Shown piece after piece: positions 17,390 through 26,752 of a DNA stretch of 40,866 nt. A program made the translations under genes and the position numbers. The notes under the pieces were generated by a model. The model was not told the DNA's origin. It saw nothing but the letters and a program-made list of their open reading frames with translations, and made no database searches. Origin of the DNA: Candidatus Cloacimonadota bacterium (GTDB lineage Bacteria > Cloacimonadota > Cloacimonadia > JGIOTU-2); the NCBI GenBank assembly GCA_030611765.1, contig JAUWPE010000008.1:1-40866 (forward strand). Direction: 5' to 3'. Within the stretch, counting starts at the first letter, position 1. Every line of letters starts with the position of its first letter.

Positions 17390-17780
17390 AATATCACCTC
17401 TGCTCTATTTAAATATTTGATTATTTTTCCATAAAAAATTAAAAAAGATATTATTAAGTCTTTGTCATATTTAAAGCTAACGATTTCAGTGTACATTATT
17501 TCATCACAAATCATTGCTATCTAATTCTAACAATTCTTTTTTTTGTCATTTTTCTACTCGAACTATATTTAATGTATGAAAAAAAATGATTAATGTGAAT
17601 TAAGTGTCAAGAATATCAGTATTTAACGCGGTACAATAAATTGTTGAGGAATTGAGGGGTTAAATAGTATAATTATTTAATTGAATACTGAACTCCATCC
17701 GCAGGTTTTCGGAAATCCAGGAATGCTTCCTTCGTTCTCCGTCCTTTTTCCTCAGTTTTCCGCATTTCAATCCACCCAAG

Positions 17781-17819
17781 TTTGACAAAATATCCTGCTC
17801 TAAAAAACTTCACCTATCA
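17781..17819 (+). promoter_or_regulatory. putative promoter/5'-UTR element of pgi
   Basis: TTTGACA... and TTCACCTATCA with the same 28-nt offset as at 21022-21060. Confidence 0.5.
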
Positions 17820-17835
17820 TAATTCCGGAGGTTTC

Positions 17836-19491
17836 ATGCTCAAAAAGATCGATCCCGAAAAAACCGATGCATGGAAAAAACTACAGAAACATTACGACAC
17901 AATTCAGCACGCTTCAATGAAGAAAATGTTTGCAAACGATCCATCACGATTTGATAAATATTCGATCACATTTGATGATATTTTGCTCGACTATTCAAAA
18001 AATATAATAAACGAAGAAACAATGAAACTACTTATCGAGCTTGCAAAGGAATGTGAACTGGAAGATGCTATTGAAAAAATGTTCACCGGTGACGAGATCA
18101 ATGAAACCGAAAACAGAGCGGTTTTGCATACTGCACTGAGAAATTTCTCAGACGATCCTGTGTATGTGGATGGGGAAGATGTCATGTCGGAAGTGAAAGC
18201 AGTACTTAATCAAATGAAGGGATTTTCTGAGAAGCTTCTCAGCGGAGAATGGAAGGGTTATACGTGCAAGCCGATCACGGATATTGTGAACATCGGCATT
18301 GGCGGCTCAGATCTGGGTCCGGTCATGGTCACTGAAGCGCTAAAACCTTACTGGAAGAACATCAAACCTCATTTTGTATCAAATGTGGATGGCACTCATA
18401 TTGCAGAAACTCTGAAAAAACTCGATCCGGAAACCACACTTTTCATGATCGCATCCAAAACCTTTACCACGCAGGAAACAATGACCAATGCACATACAGC
18501 ACGGGACTGGTTTCTTAAACATGCAAAAATATCAGAACACATAAAAAGGCATTTTGTTGCGATATCAACAAATGAAGAAGGGGTCATCAAATTCGGCATC
18601 GATCCGAAAAATATATTCCGATTCTGGGATTGGGTTGGCGGACGATATTCATTGTGGTCAGCGATAGGACTTTCTATTGCCTGCACTATCGGGTATGAGA
18701 ATTTCGAGCAGTTGCTCAGAGGTGCTTATGCAATGGATGAGCATTTCAGAACTGCTCATTTCGAGAAAAATATGCCGGTAATCCTTGCTTTGCTTGGGAT
18801 CTGGTATAATAATTTCTTTGATGCGGAAACGCAGGCGATCCTACCATACGATCAGTACATGCACCGCTTTGCTGCATACTTCCAGCAGGGAGATATGGAG
18901 AGCAACGGGAAATCAACGGACAGAGCAGGGAATTCTGTAAATTATCAAACGGGTCAGATCATTTGGGGAGAGCCGGGCACAAACGGACAGCATGCTTTTT
19001 ATCAGCTCATTCATCAGGGAACAAAACTCATTCCGGGCGATTTTCTGGCGCCTGCAATAAGCCATAATCCGATGGGGGAGCATCACAAGATACTGCTTTC
19101 TAATTTCTTTGCTCAGACCGAAGCACTCATGAAAGGAAAAACAGAAGTAGAAATAAGAGAAGAGCTCAGAAGACCAGGCAAGCCGTATGATGAGATCGAG
19201 AAGTTACTTCCTTACAAAATATTTAAAGGCAATAAACCAACAAATTCAATTTTGATCAAAAAATTAACTCCCTACACGCTTGGCAATTTGATTGCTATGT
19301 ATGAGCATAAAATTTTTGTTCAGGGCGTTATCTGGAACATATTCAGTTTTGACCAGTGGGGTGTGGAGCTTGGCAAACAGCTTGCCAAAAGCATCTTACC
19401 TGAGCTTGAGAATAATGAGCCTGTCACAGATCATGATTCTTCGACGAATGGTTTGATCAATACGTATAAGCGGATGAGAGAAGATAAATAA
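17836..19491 (+). CDS. pgi: glucose-6-phosphate isomerase
   Basis: [102 protein letters not shown] 17836 with GGAGG RBS preferred over TTG 17782. Confidence 0.97.
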   Translation: MLKKIDPEKTDAWKKLQKHYDTIQHASMKKMFANDPSRFDKYSITFDDILLDYSKNIINEETMKLLIELAKECELEDAIEKMFTGDEINETENRAVLHTALRNFSDDPVYVDGEDVMSEVKAVLNQMKGFSEKLLSGEWKGYTCKPITDIVNIGIGGSDLGPVMVTEALKPYWKNIKPHFVSNVDGTHIAETLKKLDPETTLFMIASKTFTTQETMTNAHTARDWFLKHAKISEHIKRHFVAISTNEEGVIKFGIDPKNIFRFWDWVGGRYSLWSAIGLSIACTIGYENFEQLLRGAYAMDEHFRTAHFEKNMPVILALLGIWYNNFFDAETQAILPYDQYMHRFAAYFQQGDMESNGKSTDRAGNSVNYQTGQIIWGEPGTNGQHAFYQLIHQGTKLIPGDFLAPAISHNPMGEHHKILLSNFFAQTEALMKGKTEVEIREELRRPGKPYDEIEKLLPYKIFKGNKPTNSILIKKLTPYTLGNLIAMYEHKIFVQGVIWNIFSFDQWGVELGKQLAKSILPELENNEPVTDHDSSTNGLINTYKRMREDK

Positions 19492-19620
19492 GATGTATGA
19501 ATTATAATTACAATTTTACTGAATTTTCATAATTCTTGACATCAGTTACAACTTCTAACAGTAAAAGTATGTTTGTTTATGTTGGGCATATCTAAGAGAA
19601 AAAATAATATGGAGAAAAAA

Positions 19621-20904
19621 ATGAAAAAAATTTTAGTGCTTCTGTTAAGTATTTTCATAATGTTAATTATATCATGTAATAACACCACAGAGTCTGACAA
19701 CACTCCACCAACTGTAGTTATCACGTATCCAGCGAATAATTCAGATTTTGAAGAAGGGACAGAGATAGCAATTACTGCAGATGCTAATGACAATAAAGGT
19801 GTTGAGAAGGTTGAATTCTACATAGATGGGACAAGGGTATCTACAGATACTAATGAACCTTATCAATATGATTGGGATACCGGAGCGAAGAGAAACAGCA
19901 ATCACACGATTTACACTAAGGCCTATGATTCTAGTAATAATAGTGCATCTTCAGACGTGATAACAATAACATTAACCGAACCTGGAGGAAATCCACCCAA
20001 CCCACCTACTAATCCAACTCCCGCCAATAATGCGACTTCTGTATCCACAAATGCAGATTTATTCTGGACATGCACCGATCCGGACAACGATCCGCTTACT
20101 TATAATGTCTATTTTGGCACATCAACCAATCCACCGCAAGTCAGTAACGGACAAAGCAGCACAGATTATGATCCTGGTACACTGAATGAAGAAACAATCT
20201 ATTACTGGAAGATACAAGCACACGATGACCATTCTAATCATACCACAGGTGATGTATGGAAATTTACTACTTTTACCGGAGGTACTGGAACTGTTACCGA
20301 CATAGATGGGAATGTGTATCAGACAATAGTAATAGGCAACCAAGAATGGATGATGGAAAACCTGAAAGTTACCCATTATCGAAACGGAGATCAGATACCA
20401 CATTTGACAGATGATGGAGATTGGGCAAGTACATTCTCAGGAGCATATTGTGTGTATGATAATGACCCTTCTTATGCAAACACATACGGTAATTTATATA
20501 ATTGGTTTGCCGTAGATGACTCACGTGGTTTAGCGCCTGAGGGTTGGCATGTGCCAACACATGATGATTGGCATGCAGATAATGATTGGAATGAATTAGT
20601 AGATTATCTTGGTGGAAGTGTTGTAGCTGGTGGTAAAATGAAAGAGACAGGGACTACTCATTGGAATAGTCCTAACACTGGTGCCACAAACGAAAGCGGT
20701 TTTACAGCGTTGCCAGGTGGGTATAAGAGCAGCGCATGCGGTGGTTATTTCGGCGATATTGGTGTCTGGGCGAACTTCTGGTCGTCTTCGGATCTCGATT
20801 CTAACGATGCTTGGACTATTAGATTGTACTTTGATGATTCACAATTTTACAATTTTGATCGATATAAGAAGTACGGATTTTCTATCCGCTGTGTAAAAGA
20901 CTAG
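19621..20904 (+). CDS. lipoprotein with Ig-like and FnIII-like domains and C-terminal FISUMP domain
   Basis: MKKILVLLLSIFIMLIISCN lipobox; PPTVVITYPANNSDFEEGTEIAITADANDNKGVEKVEFYIDG; C-terminal GTVTDIDGNVYQTIVIGNQEWMMENLKVTHYRNGDQIP...WHVPTHDDW...GFSIRCVKD. RBS GGAG at 19611. Confidence 0.88.
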   Translation: MKKILVLLLSIFIMLIISCNNTTESDNTPPTVVITYPANNSDFEEGTEIAITADANDNKGVEKVEFYIDGTRVSTDTNEPYQYDWDTGAKRNSNHTIYTKAYDSSNNSASSDVITITLTEPGGNPPNPPTNPTPANNATSVSTNADLFWTCTDPDNDPLTYNVYFGTSTNPPQVSNGQSSTDYDPGTLNEETIYYWKIQAHDDHSNHTTGDVWKFTTFTGGTGTVTDIDGNVYQTIVIGNQEWMMENLKVTHYRNGDQIPHLTDDGDWASTFSGAYCVYDNDPSYANTYGNLYNWFAVDDSRGLAPEGWHVPTHDDWHADNDWNELVDYLGGSVVAGGKMKETGTTHWNSPNTGATNESGFTALPGGYKSSACGGYFGDIGVWANFWSSSDLDSNDAWTIRLYFDDSQFYNFDRYKKYGFSIRCVKD

Positions 20905-20940
20905 CATTTAAATTCAAATAAATATTATAAAGTTTAATTA

Positions 20941-20969
20941 CACGACTCAACGTACAAAGATGAATCGTG
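20941..20969 (+). terminator. 3' stem-loop, same family as 7756-7780
   Basis: CACGACTCA-acgtacaaaga-TGAATCGTG, about 36 bp after the stop at 20904. Confidence 0.5.
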
Positions 20970-21021
20970 AGATATTAGTATTCTATTCACTCCATCATCC
21001 CCCCTCCGTTTTCCCACTTTC

Positions 21022-21060
21022 TTTGACAAATAATCAGTCAAAATAAAAGTTCACCTATCA
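21022..21060 (+). promoter_or_regulatory. putative promoter/5'-UTR element of the TauE/SafE-flavoprotein pair
   Basis: TTTGACAAATAATCAGTCAAAATAAAAG-TTCACCTATCA, same layout as at 17781-17819. Confidence 0.5.
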
Positions 21061-21085
21061 AAATCTCAGGGTGACAGCATAATAA

Positions 21086-21829
21086 ATGGAAACCAATATT
21101 CTCATTCTCGGCTCGATCATCATTTTTCTAGCTTCTCTTTTGCAGGGCACGACCGGCTTTGGATTTTCACTTTTTTCCATTCCCTTGCTGACCCTTTTCA
21201 TCTCGCCCAAAACAGCGATCCCAATGATCCTGCTCGTGTCGCTCATCATAAATATTTCTGTGCTGTACAATAGCAGGAAATCCCTTGATTTTAAAGTCAT
21301 ATTACCGATATTTCTTTTCGGCATATTAGGTGTTCCGGTCGGAGCCAAGCTGCTGCTTATTTTGCCGGATTATGTGCTCAAGATCGTGATAGGCATATTC
21401 ATCTTATTGTTCGGGATTCTTTTCTACTTTAATGTGCACTTCAAAGTAAAACACGAGAAGGTTGCACGCGCAATTGTGGGCTTTTTAAGTGGCTTGCTTA
21501 ACGGCAGCATCACGATGAGCGGACCTCCAATTATAATTTTTCTGGCAAATGAACAGAAAGGAAAAATGCACTTCCGGGCTCATCTTGCTTCATTTTTTCT
21601 GCTTTTGACACTTTTCACAATTCCTGTATATATTTACTTTGGACTCATTACGAAAGTGGTTCTGAATTATGCTACGATCTTCAGCATTGCGGTCATTGCC
21701 GGCGTGCTCGGAGGTAATATTCTCATCCGCAGGATACAGGAAGTTCATTTCAGAAAGTTGACACTTATCATCATAATTTTAATGGGTGTTCTGGCAGTCT
21801 ATTCAGGCATACAAGGAGTTCTTTCATGA
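21086..21829 (+). CDS. TauE/SafE family (sulfite exporter-type) membrane permease
   Basis: IFLASLLQGTTGFGFSLFSIPLLTLF; FLSGLLNGSITMSGPPIIIFLANE; multiple TM segments. Confidence 0.88.
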   Translation: METNILILGSIIIFLASLLQGTTGFGFSLFSIPLLTLFISPKTAIPMILLVSLIINISVLYNSRKSLDFKVILPIFLFGILGVPVGAKLLLILPDYVLKIVIGIFILLFGILFYFNVHFKVKHEKVARAIVGFLSGLLNGSITMSGPPIIIFLANEQKGKMHFRAHLASFFLLLTLFTIPVYIYFGLITKVVLNYATIFSIAVIAGVLGGNILIRRIQEVHFRKLTLIIIILMGVLAVYSGIQGVLS

Positions 21830-23085
21830 AAGAATTTGATGTGATAATTATCGGCGGTGGTGCTTCCGGACTGATTGCTGCGATCTCTTCATCCCGAAAA
21901 GGGGCAAAAACAGCGGTCATCGAGCGTTTGCAGCGAGTGGGCAAAAAGTTACTCGTGACTGGAAACGGGCGCTGTAACTTCTCAAATGCATCCCTGCAGA
22001 GAAACAAATATCATGGAACTGATCCTGTGTTTATACAAAATGTGTTCGAACAGTTCAATGGTTCACAAATTCTTGATTTTTTTCACGAACTCGGAATTCT
22101 TTCAAAAGAGGAAGAGAATGGGCGCATATTTCCGAGATGTGACCAGGCAGGCGCAGTTCTCGATGTGCTCAGGTATGAATGCAATCGGCTGGGAGTTGAT
22201 GAACTGAGTTCAAGAGAAATTTCAGAGATCATACAAAAAAAAGATAAGTTCATCCTCAAAACTGCTAAAAATGAAGAATTTCATTCTAAAAAAGTGATCA
22301 TTACAACAGGCGGAAAAGCAAGTCCACAGTTTGGCTCTGACGGCTCGGGTTTTGCTCTTGCACAGAAGTTAGGGCATACGATCATTGAGCCATATCCATC
22401 TCTTGTGCAGATAAAATTAGATGACGAATATCTTAATCACCTCAAAGGCATACGCAGTGATGCACGTGCATCTTTGTATTCAAATGAAAGTCTTATCGAT
22501 ACGCAGGAAGGGGAGATACTTTTTACCGAATATGGCATTTCGGGCATACCGATCCTGCAGCTCAGCAGATACATCCATCATCCGAAATTGAAAGATACTT
22601 CGATGGAACTGCATGTCGATCTCTTTCCGGAAATATCATTTCACGATATGAAAAAGATGTTGATAGATCGTTTTCAAACATTATCTTACAAATCTGTGGA
22701 ACATGCAATGATCGGGCTGATAAACAAGAAAATGATCCATCCAACTCTTACATTGGCAAGAATCGATAAAGCAAAGATAAGCTCCGAATTAAATAGTACT
22801 GAAATAGAGAACCTCGCCCATCAAATTAAAGATAGAAGATTCGCTGTCACAGGAACACTTTCATGGAGAGATGCACAGGTCACAGCAGGCGGAGTATCAA
22901 CTGCTGAAGTGAATGACCGAAGTCTGGAATCCAAACTTGTACCCGGACTCTATTTTGCAGGAGAATTGCTGGATATTCACGGCGACTCGGGTGGTTACAA
23001 TCTGGCATGGGCATGGGCTTCTGGTTATGTGGCTGGAATGCATGCTGCGAAATCGATTAATGGGAAGAAAAAGATTAAGAAGTAA
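21826..23085 (+). CDS. NAD(P)/FAD-dependent oxidoreductase, BaiN/YhiN (HI0933) family
   Basis: FDVIIIGGGASGLIAAISSSRKGAKTAVIERLQRVGKKLLVTGNGRCNFSN; C-terminal GLYFAGELLDIHGDSGGYNLAWAWASGYVAG; ATGA overlap with upstream gene. Confidence 0.93.
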   Translation: MKEFDVIIIGGGASGLIAAISSSRKGAKTAVIERLQRVGKKLLVTGNGRCNFSNASLQRNKYHGTDPVFIQNVFEQFNGSQILDFFHELGILSKEEENGRIFPRCDQAGAVLDVLRYECNRLGVDELSSREISEIIQKKDKFILKTAKNEEFHSKKVIITTGGKASPQFGSDGSGFALAQKLGHTIIEPYPSLVQIKLDDEYLNHLKGIRSDARASLYSNESLIDTQEGEILFTEYGISGIPILQLSRYIHHPKLKDTSMELHVDLFPEISFHDMKKMLIDRFQTLSYKSVEHAMIGLINKKMIHPTLTLARIDKAKISSELNSTEIENLAHQIKDRRFAVTGTLSWRDAQVTAGGVSTAEVNDRSLESKLVPGLYFAGELLDIHGDSGGYNLAWAWASGYVAGMHAAKSINGKKKIKK

Positions 23086-23093
23086 AATGCAAG

Positions 23094-23352
23094 AAAATAT
23101 CCAATATCCAACCAGCCGTCGCTTAGCCTATGGCTCGGCAGGCACGGAATGTCCAATGATGAAGTATAAAAATGTAAAAAAGACTCAAAAGGAGTTCGAT
23201 TTGCAGGATCGTTTTTTTATAAGACATCGGAGAACTTGGATGTTGGTGATTCCGTGTTCAGTATTGGATGTTCAGAATAATACTTTGCTGTGCTCTCATA
23301 CTATGATTAAAAAAATATCCAATGTCCAACAAAGAATATCCAATGATGAAGG
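23094..23352. repeat. AATATCCAATGTCCAAC-type intergenic repeat with inverted copy
   Basis: Forward copies about 23095-23116, 23149-23167 and 23315-23352; reverse copy (cttggatgttggtgattccgtgttcagtattggatgttc) at 23235-23273. Confidence 0.7.
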
Positions 23353-23361
23353 AAGGAAAAG

Positions 23362-24981
23362 ATGATCCGAATCGAAGAAATAAAACTTCCGATAAACTCC
23401 TCTCGAACTCGATTGAAAGAGGAAATTCTCAGGATTCTCCAAGTAGAAGCTGAGGATGTTGAGTATTACAAATTGATAAAAAAGGCACTTGATGCGCGCA
23501 AGAAGAATAATATCCAGTTTGTCTATACTGTTGATGTAATATTTTCTGATGAAACAGTTGAGAAAAAACTCTTAACAAGCTTGCAGGAAGATAAATATAC
23601 TAAAGTGGTCAATCGGCATCGTATCAGAAAAATCGAACCATATAGCTATGATATTCAAAGAGCAAATTATACAAAACATGCCCAAAGACCGATAATTGTT
23701 GGCAGCGGACCAGCAGGATTGTTTGCAGGATTATTACTTTCCAAAGCAGGTTTGGAACCACTCATTATTGAGAAAGGAAAAAGGGTCGGTGAAAGAGTAA
23801 AGGATGTTAGAGAATTTTTTAATACAGGTAAATTGAATACTATATCAAATATCCATTTTGGAGAAGGCGGGGCAGGCACATTTTCTGACGGAAAACTCTA
23901 CACGCTGATAAATGATCATCGAACAAAATATATTTTTGATGAATTTATTGCAGCAGGCGCTCCGACAGAAATTGCCTACAGTGCGCGTCCTCATATTGGT
24001 ACTGATAATCTGCGTAAAGTAGTGCAAAATCTTTGGGAGAAAATCGAACGTTTTGGCGGTGAATTTTTATTTGAGTATGAGTTGAAGGATGTCATGATAG
24101 AAAACGGAATACTAAAAAAGATACAAGTCAATGATGCTTATTATGAAACTTCATCTTTGATACTGGCAGTTGGTAATGCTGCAAGAAATACTTTTGAAAT
24201 GCTTCACGATCGAAATGTACGCATGGAAGCAAAGCCGTTTTCTATGGGCGTGCGTATCGAACATCCGCGGGAATATATAAACAAACTTCAATATGGAGAA
24301 AGCTACAAAAATCCGAAGCTGCCCAGTGCGAACTACAAGCTGGCAGTGCATCTGAAAAACGGCAGGGGAGTTTATACTTTCTGCATGTGCCCCGGCGGGT
24401 GGGTCGTGCCGGCTGCAACTGAGCTGGATGGTGTAGTGACTAATGGAATGAGCACTTTTGCTCAGGATAATATAAACTCGAATGCAGCGCTTCTTGTGAA
24501 TGTCACTCCGGAAGATTTCCCTTCTAAGGATCCGCTTGCAGGTATTGAATTCCAGAGAATATGGGAACAAAAGGCATTTGCATGTGGTGGTGGAGACTTC
24601 TATGCTCCTGTTCAACTCCTGGGAGATTTTCTTGAAGATAAGCCCTCAACATCTTATAAAAGCGTAATTCCAAGTTACAAACCCGGAAGGACACCTGGAA
24701 GTATCAAGGAATGCCTGCCGGATTTTGTATATGAAAGCCTGAAAGAAGCGATTCCACTCCTAGACAGAAAACTGCCCGGTTTTGCATATCCCTCAGCCGC
24801 TCTGACAGCAATTGAGACCCGGAGTTCGTCACCAGTCCGCATTGTGCGCGATGATGATTTCCAATCGAATATAAAGGGGCTGTATCCAGCAGGTGAGGGA
24901 GCCGGCTATGCTGGTGGCATCGTATCTTCGGCAGTTGACGGGATGAAGGTGGCAGAAAAAATTTTGGTTAATTATAAATGA
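23362..24981 (+). CDS. FAD-dependent dehydrogenase (COG2509-type)
   Basis: RPIIVGSGPAGLFAGLLLSKAGLEPLIIEKGKRVGERVKDVREF; HFGEGGAGTFSDGKLYT; CMCPGGWVVPAATE; C-terminal GLYPAGEGAGYAGGIVSSAVDGMKVAE. Confidence 0.93.
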   Translation: MIRIEEIKLPINSSRTRLKEEILRILQVEAEDVEYYKLIKKALDARKKNNIQFVYTVDVIFSDETVEKKLLTSLQEDKYTKVVNRHRIRKIEPYSYDIQRANYTKHAQRPIIVGSGPAGLFAGLLLSKAGLEPLIIEKGKRVGERVKDVREFFNTGKLNTISNIHFGEGGAGTFSDGKLYTLINDHRTKYIFDEFIAAGAPTEIAYSARPHIGTDNLRKVVQNLWEKIERFGGEFLFEYELKDVMIENGILKKIQVNDAYYETSSLILAVGNAARNTFEMLHDRNVRMEAKPFSMGVRIEHPREYINKLQYGESYKNPKLPSANYKLAVHLKNGRGVYTFCMCPGGWVVPAATELDGVVTNGMSTFAQDNINSNAALLVNVTPEDFPSKDPLAGIEFQRIWEQKAFACGGGDFYAPVQLLGDFLEDKPSTSYKSVIPSYKPGRTPGSIKECLPDFVYESLKEAIPLLDRKLPGFAYPSAALTAIETRSSSPVRIVRDDDFQSNIKGLYPAGEGAGYAGGIVSSAVDGMKVAEKILVNYK

Positions 24982-25002
24982 GTCAAGCCAAAAAGCAATC
25001 AA

Positions 25003-25035
25003 CCACGAAAAACACGAAAATACACGAAAACAATA
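25003..25035. repeat. CACGAAAA-type interspersed repeat
   Basis: accacgaaaaacacgaaaatacacgaaaac downstream of the flavoprotein stop. Confidence 0.7.
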
Positions 25036-25148
25036 GTTCTATGAATCATGTTTAGGAGAAGTTATCAGAAAATTAAACATAAAATTTATCTATCTATTTT
25101 GGATTTTCAATTTTGCAGACTTTTTAAAGTGGGCTTATAAATAAAATT

Positions 25149-26210
25149 ATGCAAAAAATCGATTTAAAATCTTACACATTAGAAGAATTAGAGAGCGTTA
25201 TAAATTCGCTTGGGGAAAAGAAGTACCGGGCAGTGCAACTATTCGAGTGGATCCATCAACAGAATATTGATACAATTGACGGTATACCAGTACTTCCAAA
25301 AGAGCTTAGAAATAAGCTTTCCCAGAATTTTTTTATAGATACTCTCAAAATCGAAAAACGGTTCGATTCCAGGATTGATGAAACGAAGAAATATCTTTTC
25401 CGCTTGCATGATGATCATCTTATCGAGAGTGTGCTGATGAAATATAAGCACGGTTACAGTGCATGCCTTTCTATACAGGTCGGATGCAGAATGGGATGTA
25501 TTTTCTGCGCTTCCACAAAAGGCGGTCTTGTCAGAGATCTCAGTGCCGGTGAGATTGTTGATCAGGTGTACCGGATGCAGAAAGACAGCGGAGTGAGAAT
25601 ATCAAATATTGTGCTCATGGGAAGCGGCGAACCGCTGGAAAATTTTGAGAATGTGATGAAATTCTTTTCCATAATTCATGATGAGCACGGGCAAAATATC
25701 GGGTATCGGCATATAACGCTTTCTACAGTTGGCATTCCGGAAAGAATTAGGCAGCTTGCGGATAAAGGTTTGCAGATCACACTTTCCATCTCGCTTCATG
25801 CCCCGAATGATGAACTGAGAAAGAAAATAGTGCCTGTTGCTAGGAAGTTTTCTCTGCGAGCCATTCTGAATGCCTGCACATATTACCTTGAAAAGACGCA
25901 TCGCAGAATTACTTTTGAATATGCACTCATAAATGGATTGAATGATTCAGCAGAAAATGCACGTGAACTTACAGGTTTGCTAAAAGGAATGCTCTGTCAT
26001 GTTAATTTGATACCAATGAATCCTATTAAGGAATCTGAGCTGCAACCTTCATCCAAAAAGAACATTTCGCAGTTTTATGATATACTTGTTTCAAAAAGGA
26101 TAAATGTAACGATCAGAAGGGAATTAGGACAGGATATTAATGCAGCATGCGGGCAGTTGAGACGGGAATATGGATTAACCACGAAAGGTACGAAAGACAC
26201 GAAAAAATAA
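25149..26210 (+). CDS. rlmN: 23S rRNA (adenine2503-C2)-methyltransferase / dual-specificity RlmN
   Basis: Radical SAM CxxxCxxC in VGCRMGCIFCASTKGG; VLMGSGEPLENFENV; NLIPMNPI; INAACGQLRREYG. Confidence 0.96.
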   Translation: MQKIDLKSYTLEELESVINSLGEKKYRAVQLFEWIHQQNIDTIDGIPVLPKELRNKLSQNFFIDTLKIEKRFDSRIDETKKYLFRLHDDHLIESVLMKYKHGYSACLSIQVGCRMGCIFCASTKGGLVRDLSAGEIVDQVYRMQKDSGVRISNIVLMGSGEPLENFENVMKFFSIIHDEHGQNIGYRHITLSTVGIPERIRQLADKGLQITLSISLHAPNDELRKKIVPVARKFSLRAILNACTYYLEKTHRRITFEYALINGLNDSAENARELTGLLKGMLCHVNLIPMNPIKESELQPSSKKNISQFYDILVSKRINVTIRRELGQDINAACGQLRREYGLTTKGTKDTKK

Positions 26211-26470
26211 AATAAACAACCATCCGGCTTCATTACATTTCAGTCTTCGCTACGCTACGCCCAGACAGGACGCCGCGACAGGTCCGTCTTCATTGCATTA
26301 CGCCGCGACAGGCGAAAAGAAAGAAATTACACAGAAAAAAAAACACACTTGTCACTCTGAGCTTGCGAAGAGTCTCCCTGATCGTTGATCTAAACGTTTT
26401 GCGAGATTCTTCCCATCTCCATTACAGGGCAGTCTTCGCTACGCTACGCCCAGACAGGCGAAAAGCGAGA
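26175..26470. repeat. composite intergenic repeats (CACGAAAA type, 24-nt modules, GTCACTCTGAGC type)
   Basis: accacgaaaggtacgaaagacacgaaaaaataa; 24-nt modules at 26243-26266, 26286-26309, 26432-26455; ttgtcactctgagcttgcgaagagtctccctgat...tttgcgagattctt. Confidence 0.8.
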
Positions 26471-26752
26471 AAAGACAAAAGGGATTAAAGGAATTAAAGT
26501 TGAAACAATAGATAAAAAAATTGACAGGAAGTGGAGGAAAATTAAATGGACAATCGATGTAAATAATATTATTTGGATTTATTATGGTGCAGAATGAAAG
26601 GAATATTGAAAGAAATTATTGCGAGAATCTGTTCGGAATATCCACGAAATTAATGGCATGGACACATACGTTGTAAGCAATGATTTAAATATTTATAAAA
26701 AATAGCGAACCTTCTTTTAAATTTAAAGTTATTTAAGTAAGAGGTATCCAAA

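Noticed and set aside
17782-17835. TTG start for pgi given by the ORF track
   Set aside because: The TTG is part of a TTTGACA promoter-like element; the ATG at 17836 has a GGAGG Shine-Dalgarno sequence.
22913-23365. 150-aa plus-strand ORF
   Set aside because: Overlaps the end of the BaiN-like gene in another frame and runs through intergenic repeats.
25360-25376. tRNA T-loop-like string ggttcgattcc
   Set aside because: Lies within the rlmN coding sequence and has no acceptor or anticodon stem context; no tRNA or rRNA gene could be supported in the window.
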